Origin: Anadara kagoshimensis
Lineage: Eukaryota > Mollusca > Bivalvia > Arcoida > Arcidae
Reading direction: 5' to 3'
Length of the DNA: 64,000 nt
Assembly: GCA_021292105.1 (NCBI GenBank)
Contig: CM037869.1
Location: 25,620,050 to 25,684,049 of the forward strand
Shown: positions 1 through 12,690 of the stretch, in pieces
Layout of the letters: each line of letters starts with the position of its first letter
How positions within the stretch are numbered: position 1 is the first letter of the stretch
Made by a program: the position numbers and the translations under genes
The notes under the pieces: generated by a model
The model's database searches: none
Seen by the model: the letters and a program-made list of their open reading frames with translations, nothing else
What the model was told of the DNA's origin: nothing

Positions 1-450
1 AAAGAAATTATAGAGGACTACCATACTTTGCGCTTTGAAATTTAAACACGCCTGTATTTTATTATGAAACTAACAAAGGATGTCTACGGAAAATATAAGG
101 AAATGACACATAGGGAAATTTCATACATGTCAAAATTTACATTTATAAATACTTTCTATCAATAAAATAAAGTGCGTTTGAAAGTGTCATGTCAATTAAA
201 TGTCTATGAAAATGAATATTAAAAGAAAAACTGGCTATTTCCTTACATTTCACTGCATATATATTGCATATATATTGCAAATTCATAATAATGGCAGGTT
301 TCCCTTGAACATCAAAATGTAGGTATTTAATTTAGTTTGCACTGAAAATTATCCACGGACAAGCCTGTCATTATCGTTTAAAATTGAAAAACACTTAAAA
401 ACCAAACCATTATCCTTTCCGTATATTGTAGCGTATGCAAAAGCCTCGTA
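1..450. other. AT-rich intergenic DNA, no gene seen
   Basis: No open frame, splice-bounded exon or repeat structure was recognised here. It ends where the tRNA-like sequence and its 29-bp array begin. Confidence 0.6.
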
Positions 451-451
451 A

Positions 452-2425
452 GCTTCTGTAGCTCAGTGGTAAAATACATGGACTGCTAAGGTCAGTGGTA
501 AAATACGTGGACTGCTAAGGTCAGTGGTAAAATACATGGACTGCTAAGGTCAGTGGTAAAATACATGGACTGCTAAGGTCAGTGGTAAAATACGTGGACT
601 GCTAAGGTCAGTGGTAAAATACGTGGACTGCTAAGGTCAGTGGTAAAGTAAATGGACTGATAAGGTCAGTGGTAAAATACATGGACTGCTAAGGTCAGTG
701 GTAAAATACGTGGACTGCTAAGGTCAGTGGTAAAATACGTGGACTGCTAAGGTCAGTGGTAAAATACGTGGACTGCTAAGGTCAGTGGTAAAATACGTGG
801 ACTGCTAAGGTCAGTGGTAAAATACGTGGACTGCTAAGGTCAGTGGTAAAATACGTGGACTGCTAAGGTCAGTGGTAACATACATGGACTGCTAAGGTCA
901 GTGGTAAAATACATGGACTGCTAAGGTCAGTGGTAAAATACGTGGACTGCTAAGGTCAGTGGTAAAATACGTGGACTGCTAAGGTCAGTGGTAAAATACG
1001 TGGACTGCTAAGGTCAGTGGTAAAATACGTGGATTGCTAAGGTCAATGGTAAAATACATGGACTGCTAAGGTCAGTGGTAAAATACATGGACTGCTAAGG
1101 TCAGTGGTAAAATACGTGGACTGCTAAGGTCAGTGGTAAAATACATGGACTGCTAAGGTCAGTGGTAAAATACATGGACTGCTAAGGTCAGTGGTAAAAT
1201 ACATGGACTGATAAGGTCAGTGGTAAAATACATGGACTGCTAAGGTCAGTGGTAAAATACGTGGACTGCTAAGGTCAGTGGTAAAATACGTGGATGCTAA
1301 GGTCAGTGGTAAAATACGTGGACTGCTAAGGTCAGTGGTAAAATACATGGACTGCTAAGTCAGTGGTAAAATACATGGACTGCTAAAGGTCAGTGGTAAA
1401 AATACGTGCGACTGCTAAGGTCAGTGGTTAAAATACGTGGACTGCTAAGGTCAGTGTAAAGTAAATGGACTGATAAGGTCAGAGTGTAAAATACATGGAC
1501 TGCTAAGGTCAGTGGTAAAATACGTGGACTGCTAAGGTCAGTGGTAAAATACGTGGACTGCTAAGGTCAGTGGTAAAATACGTGGACTGCTAAGGTCAGT
1601 GGTAAAATACGTGGACTGCTAAGGTCAGTGGTAAAATACGTGGACTGCTAAGGTCAGTGGTAAAATACGTGGACTGCTAAGGTCAGTGGTAACATACATG
1701 GACTGCTAAGGTCAGTGGTAAAATACATGGACTGCTAAGGTCAGTGGTAAAATACGTGGACTGCTAAGGTCAGTGGTAAAATACGTGGACTGCTAAGGTC
1801 AGTGGTAAAATACGTGGACTGCTAAGGTCAGTGGTAAAATACGTGGATTGCTAAGGTCAATGGTAAAATACATGGACTGCTAAGGTCAGTGGTAAAATAC
1901 ATGGACTGCTAAGGTCAGTGGTAAAATACGTGGACTGCTAAGGTCAGTGGTAAAATACATGGACTGCTAAGGTCAGTGGTAAAATACATGGACTGCTAAG
2001 GTCAGTGGTAAAATACATGGACTGATAAGGTCAGTGGTAAAATACATGGACTGCTAAGGTCAGTGGTAAAATACGTGGACTGCTAAGGTCAGTGGTAAAA
2101 TACGTGGACTGCTAAGGTCAGTGGTAAAATACGTGGACTGCTAAGGTCAGTGGTAAAATACGTGGACTGCTAAGGTCAGTGGTAAATACGTGGACTGCTA
2201 AGGTCAGTGGTAAAATACGTGGACTGCTAAGGTCAGTGGTAAAATACGTGGACTGCTAAGGTCAGTGGTAAAATACATGGACTGCTAAGGTCAGTGGTAA
2301 AATACGTGGACTGCTAAGGTCAGTGGTAAAATACATGGACTGCTAAGGTCAGTGGTAAAATACGTGGACTGTTAAGGTATCACGAAATGTTATTCTTTTT
2401 ATGTGTGGGTTCGAATCCAAAATAT
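452..2425 (+). pseudogene. tRNA-Ser(GCU)-like pseudogene split by the 29-bp array
   Basis: The 5' end (452-490) reads like a tRNA D arm and anticodon arm. TAGCTCAGTGG at 459-469 fits the polymerase III A box, and ATGGACTGCTAA matches the anticodon stem and loop of tRNA-Ser(GCU). The first sequence after the array carries GGTTCGAATCC at 2408-2418, a perfect B box. The array therefore lies between the two halves of one tRNA-like unit, as if the D-to-anticodon segment had been tandemly amplified. No complementary 3' acceptor strand is visible, so it is probably a pseudogene or a SINE head, not a working tRNA. Confidence 0.55.
459..2376 (+). repeat. 29-bp tandem array, about 65 copies
   Basis: The monomer is 29 bp, with core GGTCAGTGGTAAAATAC followed by (A/G)TGGACTGCTAA. 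Most copies differ only at the A/G position. Rare diagnostic variants recur about 814 bp apart: GTAACATAC at about 876 and 1690, GGATTGC at about 1031 and 1846, GGACTGATAAG at about 1204 and 2019. A block of about 28 monomers has therefore been duplicated as a higher-order repeat. From about 1290 to 1500 several monomers carry single-base insertions or losses that are nearly absent elsewhere. Each monomer keeps an A-box-like stretch and a CTGCTAA loop like that of tRNA-Ser(GCU). Confidence 0.95.
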
Positions 2426-3343
2426 TGTTTTTAGATTTTTTCTAATTTGTGTATCATCAAAAAACATCAATTAAATTATACTTTTTTTGGCAAAAGTGTA
2501 AATGTCTAAGCAAGTTGTACAAGCATCGATATTAATATATATAAAAAGACAAAGCAAAGTGAAATTTTCGTATAAAACGTGCCGTCTCAACAACGTGCTT
2601 GATGTTGTATACTTGTATTAGTAACAAAAGAGTGTCATGGCTGTAGGTTTTGGTTGTAATCTGAAACAACGAATTTAAAATGTTGCTTGGGTGTCGGTAA
2701 ACTGCCAAAAATAACGCTCGATGTAAAGTATTTACGAGTATTTATTCATTGTACAGAAACTTTTTTACTTCGGATTTAACTGAAATATTATGACCGATTA
2801 GGTGACAGAAAACACTATTTTATATAACAGTTGCCTCATACAGGTAAAACCTTAAAGCCATACCAGTATGTGCCTGTGGGTCAATCGCTCGAAAAAACCA
2901 TAGACATACTTTAAACACTTCTGGTATCCTGTATTTGTGTAGTGACACCCTCGGCAAATTTATCACGAGTTATCAACTTTTTTAAAAAGAACTTTTGTTT
3001 TCTTTCGCTTTTATTTTTCTTCATGCAAGATATCATTCATGGCGGTCTGTCATTGCGGATATGCAAATGAGATCCTCATATGTTTAAATGAGTGTTTGAT
3101 CGGATCGAAACAGTGTCGAAAATACGAAATAACTTTTGCAAATAAACGAAATAACTATATTGTAATGTAATTTAACATAAAAAATAATTCAAAAATCCTT
3201 AAAAACTATTGTTTTTTTCCAATTTCACGTTATGAATTTCCTATTGCTTGAAATACTGACATTGCTGTTTTAGTTACGATCTTTATATGTAGATCCATAA
3301 ATAGGAGGTCAGATAACGGAGACTAAAGAAGTGACCTTCTTAT
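2426..3343. other. AT-rich spacer between two minisatellites
   Basis: No credible coding sequence or structured repeat was found. It separates the 29-bp array from the 41-bp array. Confidence 0.5.
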
Positions 3344-4256
3344 TCTTACCTCAGTGGTTTTGCCGACATTTTAGTATATTTATTTTTAACTCAGTGGTTT
3401 TGCCAAGATTTTAGTTATATTTATTCTTACCTCAGTGGTTTTGCCGACATTTTAGTTATATTTATTCTTACCTCGGTGGTATTGCCGACATTTTAGTTAT
3501 ATTTATTTGTACCTCAGTGGTTATACCGACATTATAGTTATATTTATTCTTACCTCAGTGGTTATACCGACATTATAGTTATATTTATTCTTACCTCAGT
3601 GGTTTTACCGACATTATAGTTATATTTATTCTTACCTCAGTGGTTATACCGACATTATAGTTATATTTATTCTTACCTCGGTGGTATTGCCGACATTATA
3701 GTTATATTCATTCTTACCTCAGTGGTTATACCGACATTATAGTTATATTTATTCTTACCTCAGTGGTTATATCGACATTATAGTTATATTTATTCTTACC
3801 TCAATGGTTATACCGACATTATAGTTATATTCATTCTTACCTCAGTGGTTATACCGACATTATAGTTATATTTATTCTTACCTCAGTGGTTATACCGACA
3901 TTATAGTTATATTTATTCTTACCTCAGTGGTTATATCGACATTATAGTTATAATTATTCTTACCGACATTATAGTTATATTTATTCTTACATCAGTGGTT
4001 ATACCGACATTATAGTTATATTTATTCTTACCTCAGTGGTTATATCGACATTATAGTTATATTTATTCTTACCTCAATGGTTATACCGACATTATAGTTA
4101 TATTCATTCTTACCTCAGTGGTTATACCGACATTATAGTTATATTCATTCTTACCTCAGTGCTTTTGCCAATACTTGTTATATTTTTTCATTCCTCAGTG
4201 GTTATGCCGAAATTTTAGTTATCTTTATTTTTACCTCAGTGGTTTTGCCGACATTT
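3344..4256 (+). repeat. 41-bp minisatellite, about 22 copies
   Basis: The monomer is about 41 bp with the core CCTCAGTGGTTATACCGACA followed by a TATAGTTATATTTATTCTTA-like stretch. Edge copies are more diverged (GGTTTTGCCGACATTTTAG). The central copies are nearly identical, and variant monomers (CCTCGGTGGTATTGCC, CCTCAATGG) recur at intervals of several monomers, which points to block duplications. It shares the short core CTCAGTGGT with the 29-bp array, but no longer similarity is visible. Confidence 0.93.
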
Positions 4257-7200
4257 TTGATAATTTTAAAGGTTTTTTTTTTTTAATTCTGATTTAAATT
4301 TTTGGTTAAGCTTTTAATATTGATGAACTGTCAGAGTTATCATTTTTATTGAAATATCCTTCAAAATTAGGTCAAGGTGAAACATCAAGCTCATAACGTA
4401 GGTTTTTACTTTATATTGCTTAATGATAATTTAATGTATGTGTTTTCGGCACGTTGTGACAATGCTGTACATATGAACATTGCGAATGAAACTGGAAAAC
4501 TTCTCCTTTGCCGACTTTCTTTTTCTGTTTTAAATTTATTTTTTCCTAATCGAACGCCCTCAATTGAATTTTCTTTCGTCCCATTTATAATAACTTTTGC
4601 ACAAGTTATCAGGCGGGTTTTTTTTAATCTAGTCGTATGTAAAGTACAGTACAGACCTGTTAAATGATTAACTCTATCCTCACGAATCGACAGCTTATAT
4701 CGGTCAGTATATCTTATCAGCTTTTTGACCACCAACTATCCATATCTAGGTCACTCAAGGTAGCCGAACTTCGACTACTTTTCAATAGATCAGTGTTCGG
4801 CAGGTCTGTACTGTACAGTCTATATTTGGTTACTTATTGTTTTCAATGCTTCTGTCTTATCACCAGTTAATTTTGTAAGAACCAGTTAATTTTGTATGAA
4901 TACAGTTAAGATCACCTCTATGGCAACCTGCTTTTCGATGCCAGTACACTTTTATCCAACAGCTGTTCATTCATGTTATTTGAGCCAAATAAAAACCACT
5001 CTACCGGGTTACTTTTGGCTGCATTTATCGACAAATTTGATTGCATTCAGAAAACATTTAAAATTATAACTTTATTTTATATTGATAAAATATAATATTG
5101 TATTTTACGCAATTTTCTCAAAAGTTAAAAATGAGAAACAGAAATTTGGCTATGTATATAACAAGACTCGATATTATACATATGATGATAGTTTGAATTT
5201 TACATCAGTTTCAATAATGCCTCTGTATGGTGTAAAAGTTTGTCAAAAATGTTACTATGAGTTGTATCAAAAAGTGAAAAAGATGTCACATGTGAGCGAC
5301 TTAATGACTCGTTGTTAGTGTTTGTATTTATGGTATATGAAAAGTTGGTCTAATTGTGTTGTAATCAAACTGTTAAATAATTGCAAAATGACTTGCATTT
5401 AAAGTAAATGATAATTATACGGAAGCATTTGCTTAAAAATGTTGTACATAATTATTTTTTCGGTATGTTTAAATACAAGAAAGGCGATGAAATTGCGACG
5501 GGTTTGAGGTAGTTGCTGTGGTTTTTTGTATTGTATATAATTCGAGTAAAAAAGGTGTATGTCCACTGTTACTTTGGCGCCATAATAAATAAATAACCCA
5601 CGGAGGGGTTGTGAAATCTCAAGATAACGCGGAGGAATCTAGAGGGCTGGGATTATCTTGTTGTTGTGATGTATATAGTAGATATAATAGTGATGAACTG
5701 CCCGAATTGCACCCGGAAGGCCAGGATCCTTCCCTTAAACTATCGCACTATAAGTGGACATTTTTTATGTGTCATGTGTCTTTAGTTTAAAATAAAAATA
5801 ACAAAGGACAATATAGTACTATTGTTTCATGTAAATTGTTTTATTTATACTTATTGTACTTGATTGTAGTGTCAGTGTAACAATGGTATCATTCGTATAT
5901 TTATAAAATGTCTGTTGTTATTTATCATGCAACACTTGTCATTGAGAAAATTGATCAGCTGACAGGGTCACAGACGACTTGACGACATGGTTCATACGAA
6001 ACTAATGCTAGTTACACAATGTACATCATATGTAACATACAAATTGGAAAGCATGTTTCCGGTAACACAAAATAGTCCATATACATGGTGATACACCAGA
6101 TGTTGTAAGTTTGTAATTGTAATGTGATTATTGTGTTTAGTGTTTGATTGTGAAATAAAGTCTTAACCAGCAAATTAAACTTCGTTGGCAATTATTTCTG
6201 CTTTACCGTATACGTCACTTTGGAAGAAGGATGTTACATAGTATCTTATGATCGTGTCCTTGATATTATACAATAATGACCCTTGTTTTCGTGTGATATG
6301 AAAACTTAACAACCCAAGGCAAGTTTTATCAACCGAGGGCTTTCTGTTACACTGAAGAACATTTCTGTCTTATCTGAAAAAGAATTAACAACAGCGCTTG
6401 CCGTTACACGTCTAGCGTTCTTAAATTCCTTTTTGTGCAGAAGGAAGTCCATTTCTGCATCGTCGATAACTGCTTGACGCCGCCATTGCTGCTATACATA
6501 GATACACCTTTGGAACACCTTGGAACAGTTTACTTAATGTGAGAGGGTGATACGAAGGGTACCCAATGGGTAATATAAGGGGTTCCAGAGGGTGACATGA
6601 AACTTTTGGGGGAGGGCAATCATCATGTTCATTTATCTAATGACACTTCTACGCAAATCAAATTCGAGTATCGTAAACTGAGGTATAATTATGCTTTTTA
6701 TTAGCATTTAAATATTGTTTTTGGTTATGAAACCAAAAACCTAAATTATCATTTTTATTTATTCTATAATGAAACACTTTTAACATTAATTTGTTTAGTT
6801 TCCTGTTTCAAATATAATTACAATTCAACAATTTTCTGCATCAGAATTTTAAGATCACCCAGATTCTGATATCAACTTCATCCCATGAAGGACCATGACA
6901 AAACAAGATACAATTAAACTCCTTTAAACTCTTTGACTAATATCTGTTATAGATGCTAGGCAAACTTTTTAAATTGCCTAAAGAACAAATATACAACCAG
7001 CTACAAAATACAAAAAGTATTCGGACAGCTTGTAAAACCCTTAATAATTATATATGAAACTGTATTTATTCAGAAAATCATCTGGGGTTTAATTCTCGAT
7101 TTTTTTCACTGATTAAACCAGAATTAATTGTAGTTTTTTTTAATATTTTTTAAATTATTGTCAGTCATATAATATACAAGAAATAACTAAGTGAACAGCA

Positions 7201-8640
7201 TAGAAAATTTTAAATGGCAATGTTAAGCATTGTTATAAATTAACCATTGAATTTGACATCTTTCTTCTTTTAAAGTTTTTGAATTAAATTAACATTTTAC
7301 ATGTAATAGTGATCAATTAATGAATATTGCACAAATAAAGACATTTGTGAGAGTTTTATAACATCGCGACAGTTTTATATGGAATTAATAAGAATTTTAC
7401 AAACTGTCAGAATACATTTTCTTGTTTCTGTATGTTTAAAAAAAACTTAAATGGCCCACTGGGTGTTTAATTTCTAGTTCAAGGCATTTTTTCTGATACA
7501 AAGTCTGTCATTTCTGCTAGGATGGATGGAGGAAACCGTAAAACCTAGATAAACCACCAAATGTGCAAAATGAAACTGAAATTCCGAAGGTGGATTATCC
7601 TTTGTTGAGAGTCCTAGACCCAGTAGTTTGAAAATTAGATTAGCAGAATTTAAAAACGTGAATAAAACACAAAATGGTCTCATTGAATCGATAGTTTTAT
7701 TACAGTGTGCTTAAGTTTGAAAATAGTTTTTATATATTTACGACATTTCAACATTTACTTCACGGTATATTTTAAATTATGCGAATTTCAAATTTTGACT
7801 AATCAATTGATTTAACTAATCAGACTTCGAACAATTCACCGCTTGTTGGAAAATATTACAGAAGCTACTTCACGTCCATTTTGTATTCTCTTCAAGTTCA
7901 AAAAATTATTCAGAGGATTTAAAATGATGTTAAATGGCAGCCATCAATGAAAGAATGGAGTGGAGTAATGATATTTTACACCCCAATCAAGACTATTTCA
8001 TTCAATGGTATCAATTTACGTGAGTCGAGTCCGTCAGTTAAAAGATTGTGAAAAATCCGAAGAAAACAATTGATCCTTGGCAACTTTTCATATACTATTT
8101 TAAAAAGAGGTTTTGAAGACCGATTACAATTGCTGTATCTTGACTATTAATAAAGATAATGACATTAAGTTTTCAGATTTGGTGTTATCTTGACATGGCA
8201 TTCAAAATGAGGTTATGACCAAGTTTTCGCCTTCCGAATTTTTGCCTGGATATTTGTTGTTTTCGAAGATATTTAATGCTAGTTTCAATGAAATCAAGAT
8301 CAGGATGAAACATTTTCAAAAATATCTGAAAAACAGTTTCGAAGTTATTATGACCATGCTTCGAAGTAGAGGGTGGTATTCTGGTTTACCTCTGTCCTTC
8401 CGTCCAACCGAAACAAAAATATTCGTAACAGTTTTCTCAGCAACTACTTACCACAGCCACTTAAAATTATGAATGTGAGTTCAGTATCATGTCGAATACT
8501 GCAAGTACCGATTTCAAGTTTCTCATTTCAGTATGAGTTTGCCGGACATCTACTTCACATTTTCTTTTTATTCTAACATATGTTAAAAGCGGGGGTACAC
8601 AGATGTCTAATTATTTAGTTTAACAATCTTTTTCTCTGAC
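4257..8640. other. Intergenic region without a supported gene
   Basis: Several frames of 60-109 codons occur on both strands (for example 4377-4667 on the plus strand and 4406-4735 on the minus strand, which overlap each other). None has recognisable motifs or splice context. GTGAAATAAAG near 6150 contains a polyadenylation hexamer, but no coding sequence leads to it. The stretch is treated as non-coding. Confidence 0.45.
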
Positions 8641-9185
8641 ATTGTAAGCCCTAAAACTTTTATATTAAGCATTTAATATCAGCTATAGTCCCTTTACTAC
8701 ATTTGTACACATTGTGGCCTCTGACCAATTTTGACCCCATCCGTAGTGGAGGGGGGATACATCTGCATAGAAATTTATGAAAAGTTAATTTTGAAAATCT
8801 TCTTTTCTAAAACTAAGGGCTAGAGCTTTATGATCTAGCATTTAATCTCAGCTGCATTCCCTTTACCAAGTTTGCACAAATGGTGACCCCCTCACTTAAG
8901 ACCCTCTTGAAAAATGCGGGTTGAATTTGCTTACCTGATTCTATTTTCTTTACAAAAACACGGTCAAATTTGTATATGGGTCATGCTGAGTCAAGAAATA
9001 GGTCAGTATGTCAAGTCATAGAAAACCCTGCTAATACCAGTATCCCAAATGATACTAAAGAAACTAGCAAGAAATTATCTTCTTGGCATGAACTGGGCGA
9101 TAAGTAAATTAAGTTCTACAGGTTACATTTTCGAAATGGAACTTAATGTACAGGTGAGCGTCCATGGCCTCGTGGCCCTCTTATT
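8641..9185 (+). mobile_element. Decayed dispersed repeat ending in a GGCC hairpin
   Basis: Diverged segments near 8640-8760 and 8820-8900 share phrases such as AGCATTTAATCTCAGCT and a run of T/A-rich coding-like debris. At about 9150-9182 the copy ends with CAGGTGAGCGTCCATGGCC, then TCGTGGCCCTCTTA, a short GGCC hairpin. The same end recurs at about 15751, 21999 and 28586 in the other array units. From memory of bivalve repeats this resembles a common dispersed element. Its class is not resolved. Confidence 0.35.
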
Positions 9186-9289
9186 TAACAGAATATAAAC
9201 TACAAGTTTTATATAATACAGAGGTTGAGATGGTTCATATAATGATAATATAGATGAATATAATGAATGCAAGTTATATTTATGAAATA

Positions 9290-9800
9290 AGTTATTTGTT
9301 ATTTCAAATTATTATTTCGTATATCTGAATTTCAGCTTGCCAAATATCCAATAATAAATGTCCACAGACTTCAAACCTTGAAATCCGTAATTTTAAATAA
9401 CGAATATATGAATTAGTAATGTGGAACGTTGATTTAAATATTTCTTATATACAAATACCGAATCATGCATTTCGTATATACAAATTAGTTTTTGATATTT
9501 AAATAAGTAATTAGAATTAACAAGGATAATATAATGTAGGAATTTGAAAAAAACGAATTCAGTATTTAGCATATACAAATTATGAGTGTTAAAATCCGAA
9601 TTAAATATTGAGTATAAGGAATAACAAAGTTTGTTAAATAAGAAATGGAGTATTTCGTATATACGAATTCTTAATTTGAAACAATAAATTATGTATTTCG
9701 TATAAACGAATCAGTAATTTGAAATAACGAATCAAAAACATCGTATTTACGAATTAGTGATTTGAAACGACTTATGTACAAATAACGAATTATGTGCTAG
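9290..9800 (+). repeat. AT-rich degenerate sub-array, unit A
   Basis: Imperfect repeats of motifs such as TTCGTATATACGAATT and TTTGAAATAACGAAT occur, many with the palindromic core CGTATATACG. Homologous blocks lie at about 15890-16405 (B, interrupted by a 594-bp insertion), 22140-22655 (C) and 28720-29225 (D). Confidence 0.7.
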
Positions 9801-10360
9801 TCATTTGGTTAATACGATTTACTCATTTAAAATAATGAAATAAGTATTTAGTTAATGCAATTTACAATAAACACATATTTTTTATTGTTTTCTTTTCAAT
9901 TGCCTTTTCCCTTTTATTAATTTTTTTATTATTTCTTTTTTTGCCATTTTCTAAGAATGTTTATTTTTAGGTTTAATTTTCACGAGCGGTGTTTCACTTA
10001 AACATCATGGAATATTGTCATTAGCAATATTATATTTTTTCTAATTTTATCGTTGTAATATGATCGACTATTATAAAAGACAACGTATCCTTCAACTCTT
10101 GAAAGGCTAGAATTAAGTGTCATTTAATTATCTTAACATCACGAAGAAGTATAAAGTAATAATCAAATTCCTAAAATCTCGCCGTGTCCTTAGAATTTAA
10201 GAGATGAAAGGATTGTGGCTTATTATAACTAACATAATGATAATTGAGTTCAATTTCCTCTATCTATAAACCACCTTCTCTGATATCTTTAATGAAAAAA
10301 GGACAATGTGCAATATGCACATGAAAATAAGATACTGTTATAAAAAACGCTATAAAATTA

Positions 10361-11241
10361 CAGTCCGGTCATATTTTCAGTGATGAAAAAACATGTTTTG
10401 AATGGGTGGTGTGATTCAAACTTGGATATTACTTCAATAGACTTGAAATTTCACATGACTTTTATGAACATATTTTGAATATTTTTTGAAAATATCTCAG
10501 CTTTTTAAATATTTTTCCTTTCAGTTTATATGAATAAATTTTAATAAACTTTTTCGATAAAAGTTTGTTAAGAAATAGATACTTGTTCGTTTGCAATCTT
10601 GTTTTTTTACTATTTTTCTATCTACATGCTAAAATTTTTTATATTCACTGTAGCTGTTGAGTTTGTAGAAGTTAAAATTTGGCAATAAATTGAAAGGTTT
10701 TTGTCCCTCTGATATTTTGATATGACATATTCGACAGCTTCATTTATATAAGTCATTCAGAATTGAGTTTTGATTGGCTAATACGTATTCACGCGATACG
10801 GGTTTATACAGGTGTTTTAATTCATAACCAGTATACGTCACGGACTATCCCATTGTACTTGTTTATGAATGAATAACAGGTAAAACAGCACAAACATCAA
10901 AATAAAGAATAAAATTAATTTATTGCATTTGTTTGGCCTAGAGCGACACAAATTTTTAATTTAATGTTGTAAAACTATATAACAGTCAAGGTCATCTAAC
11001 AAAACTGTGATTTTTGTCTTAAAAGATGAAGTTATTAGCCATAAAGTATTATACTTCGTGATGAGCATCATCTGAATTTAGATGAATAGGTTTTATTTGA
11101 CTTTTAGACTTAAAATTAGAAATTTAACCTAATTGTTTCAACACATGTTATAAAACATCGTATTTAGGACATTTAAGGTAAGTAATCCACGTTCTTTTTA
11201 AAGCCACATCGATATTCATCACTGAATAAGTGATCGGACTA
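10361..11241. mobile_element. TA-flanked non-autonomous DNA transposon, unit A (881 bp)
   Basis: The left end reads CAGTCCGGTCATATTTTCAG. The right end, reverse-complemented, reads TAGTCCGATCACTTATTCAG, giving imperfect terminal inverted repeats of about 25 bp. TA flanks both ends (10359-10360 and 11242-11243). Units B and D show the uninterrupted site GAAATTAACTAC with one TA, so this is an insertion. No transposase frame is visible. TA duplication is typical of the Tc1/mariner superfamily, but the family itself is not identified. Confidence 0.8.
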
Positions 11242-12690
11242 TAACTACATTACAGTATGTCAAAAGTTTAATACTAAATCATTGAATTGGTGCCGAATCA
11301 GCACACGGGGGTAATCCTGATACACCGTATATTATTTACGTCAGAGTATTCCTTCAGTTTTGATTTACGTCCGAATAAAATGATACCTTTTTGGTCGTTA
11401 CCCTTTACATTAAAGAGAGGAGAAGACTATTTTAAATATATCTTCATTTAAACTAAACTTCAACGGAAAGTTAAAGGTTTTGCATTATATTTGATGGTAT
11501 TGAACTGCCTCATATAAAAACTTGCAAGAAATAGTCATATTTTCCACGTACCTGTAGCATTTCGATTTTGGGCAAGTGCTGATTTTAATAAAACGGTTTT
11601 CGATTCAAATAATGTTTCTACTCAAGTCTCAAGAAATGTCTATAATTTCGTAAACTCGCAAAAACAGAAGCTTTACTCTGTTTTTAAGCAAAATTTTACG
11701 TTTTGTTTAAGCTTAGTGACATGTTTTACGCTGTCCGACCAGCTGTGTTATGCTTTTCGTGAGGAAATATTACGTTTCCGTTTATTTGATTCCAAATTGA
11801 CATAGCACACTCTTTATTATAACTTTAGATCGAGCGTTATTCTCGATTAAATTTTCACAAATTGTTTCAGAAGTGATTAAGAAAGCATTTAGGATAGGAT
11901 TCAATTTTTGAAAGAAAAAGGAACTGTCATAGCAGTTTTGATTTTTTATAAAACAACGCATTCAAAAGAAGCAGATGACAATTTTTCACGTGCTACTTTT
12001 GAATATTTTATTATATAAAAATGACATGCACGTGACAGAACCATTCACATTTTTTTAAACAATAAAGAACAAAAAAACTTAAATTCTAATATAGCAATAC
12101 ATTACTTCCAAAAGGAAACACTTGGATTTCTACGAAAGATTAAACCGACTGTATACGATTGTATACTACATTGTATATTACACAAAGTATATAAAACAGT
12201 GTGTGAAATTTCATTTTGAAAAGGATTAAATGTCGTTTATATATAGATTTATTTTCATTTTTCTTTTCCTTTTAACTTTTTCATATAGGAATATAATTCA
12301 AGTAAGGTGTTTCACGCCAAAGTCAAGATTCATCCATTTATATGGAGGCCGTCAATTCATAGATGGTGAGCACACTGCATCACTTACCTTGTGGAAGTTT
12401 ACGTAACTAACTTGTCAGTTCCAAAGTGTTTACTTGCTAAAGTAGTATTTTTGTTTTTGAGTATGCATACTATGTTGCTGTTATACGATCTGCTACTCTT
12501 TACATATCTATGCAGCTGCAGAGTGTTGCAAAGGAACACTTGCGTCTTCCTTTACAAAACTTTCTACAGGAACATATTTTCAGTTTCGCTGCAATTGGTG
12601 ATTGTTACTGTGGTGTCCAGTGACATAACTTTTCTTTTTGTGACTGTGTGACCGCCCCTGTTAAGATGGACTTATAATGTTTGGATTATA

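Noticed and set aside
452..2376. CRISPR-like array of 29-bp repeats
   Set aside because: Repeats are contiguous with no unique spacers, and the surrounding DNA is eukaryotic.
4377..4735. Overlapping 96- and 109-codon frames on opposite strands
   Set aside because: Mutually exclusive AT-rich frames with no motif, splice site or repeat support.
5560..5760. 201-bp segment bounded by TGTCCACT and AGTGGACA
   Set aside because: Only eight complementary bases at the ends and no target duplication. Too weak to call a MITE.
12391..12651. Plus-strand frames repeated at 18707-18991 and 25244-25492 (LLLYDLLLFTYLCSCRVLQR)
   Set aside because: Repeated only because the whole unit is repeated. The three reading frames are about equally open and no motif is recognisable.
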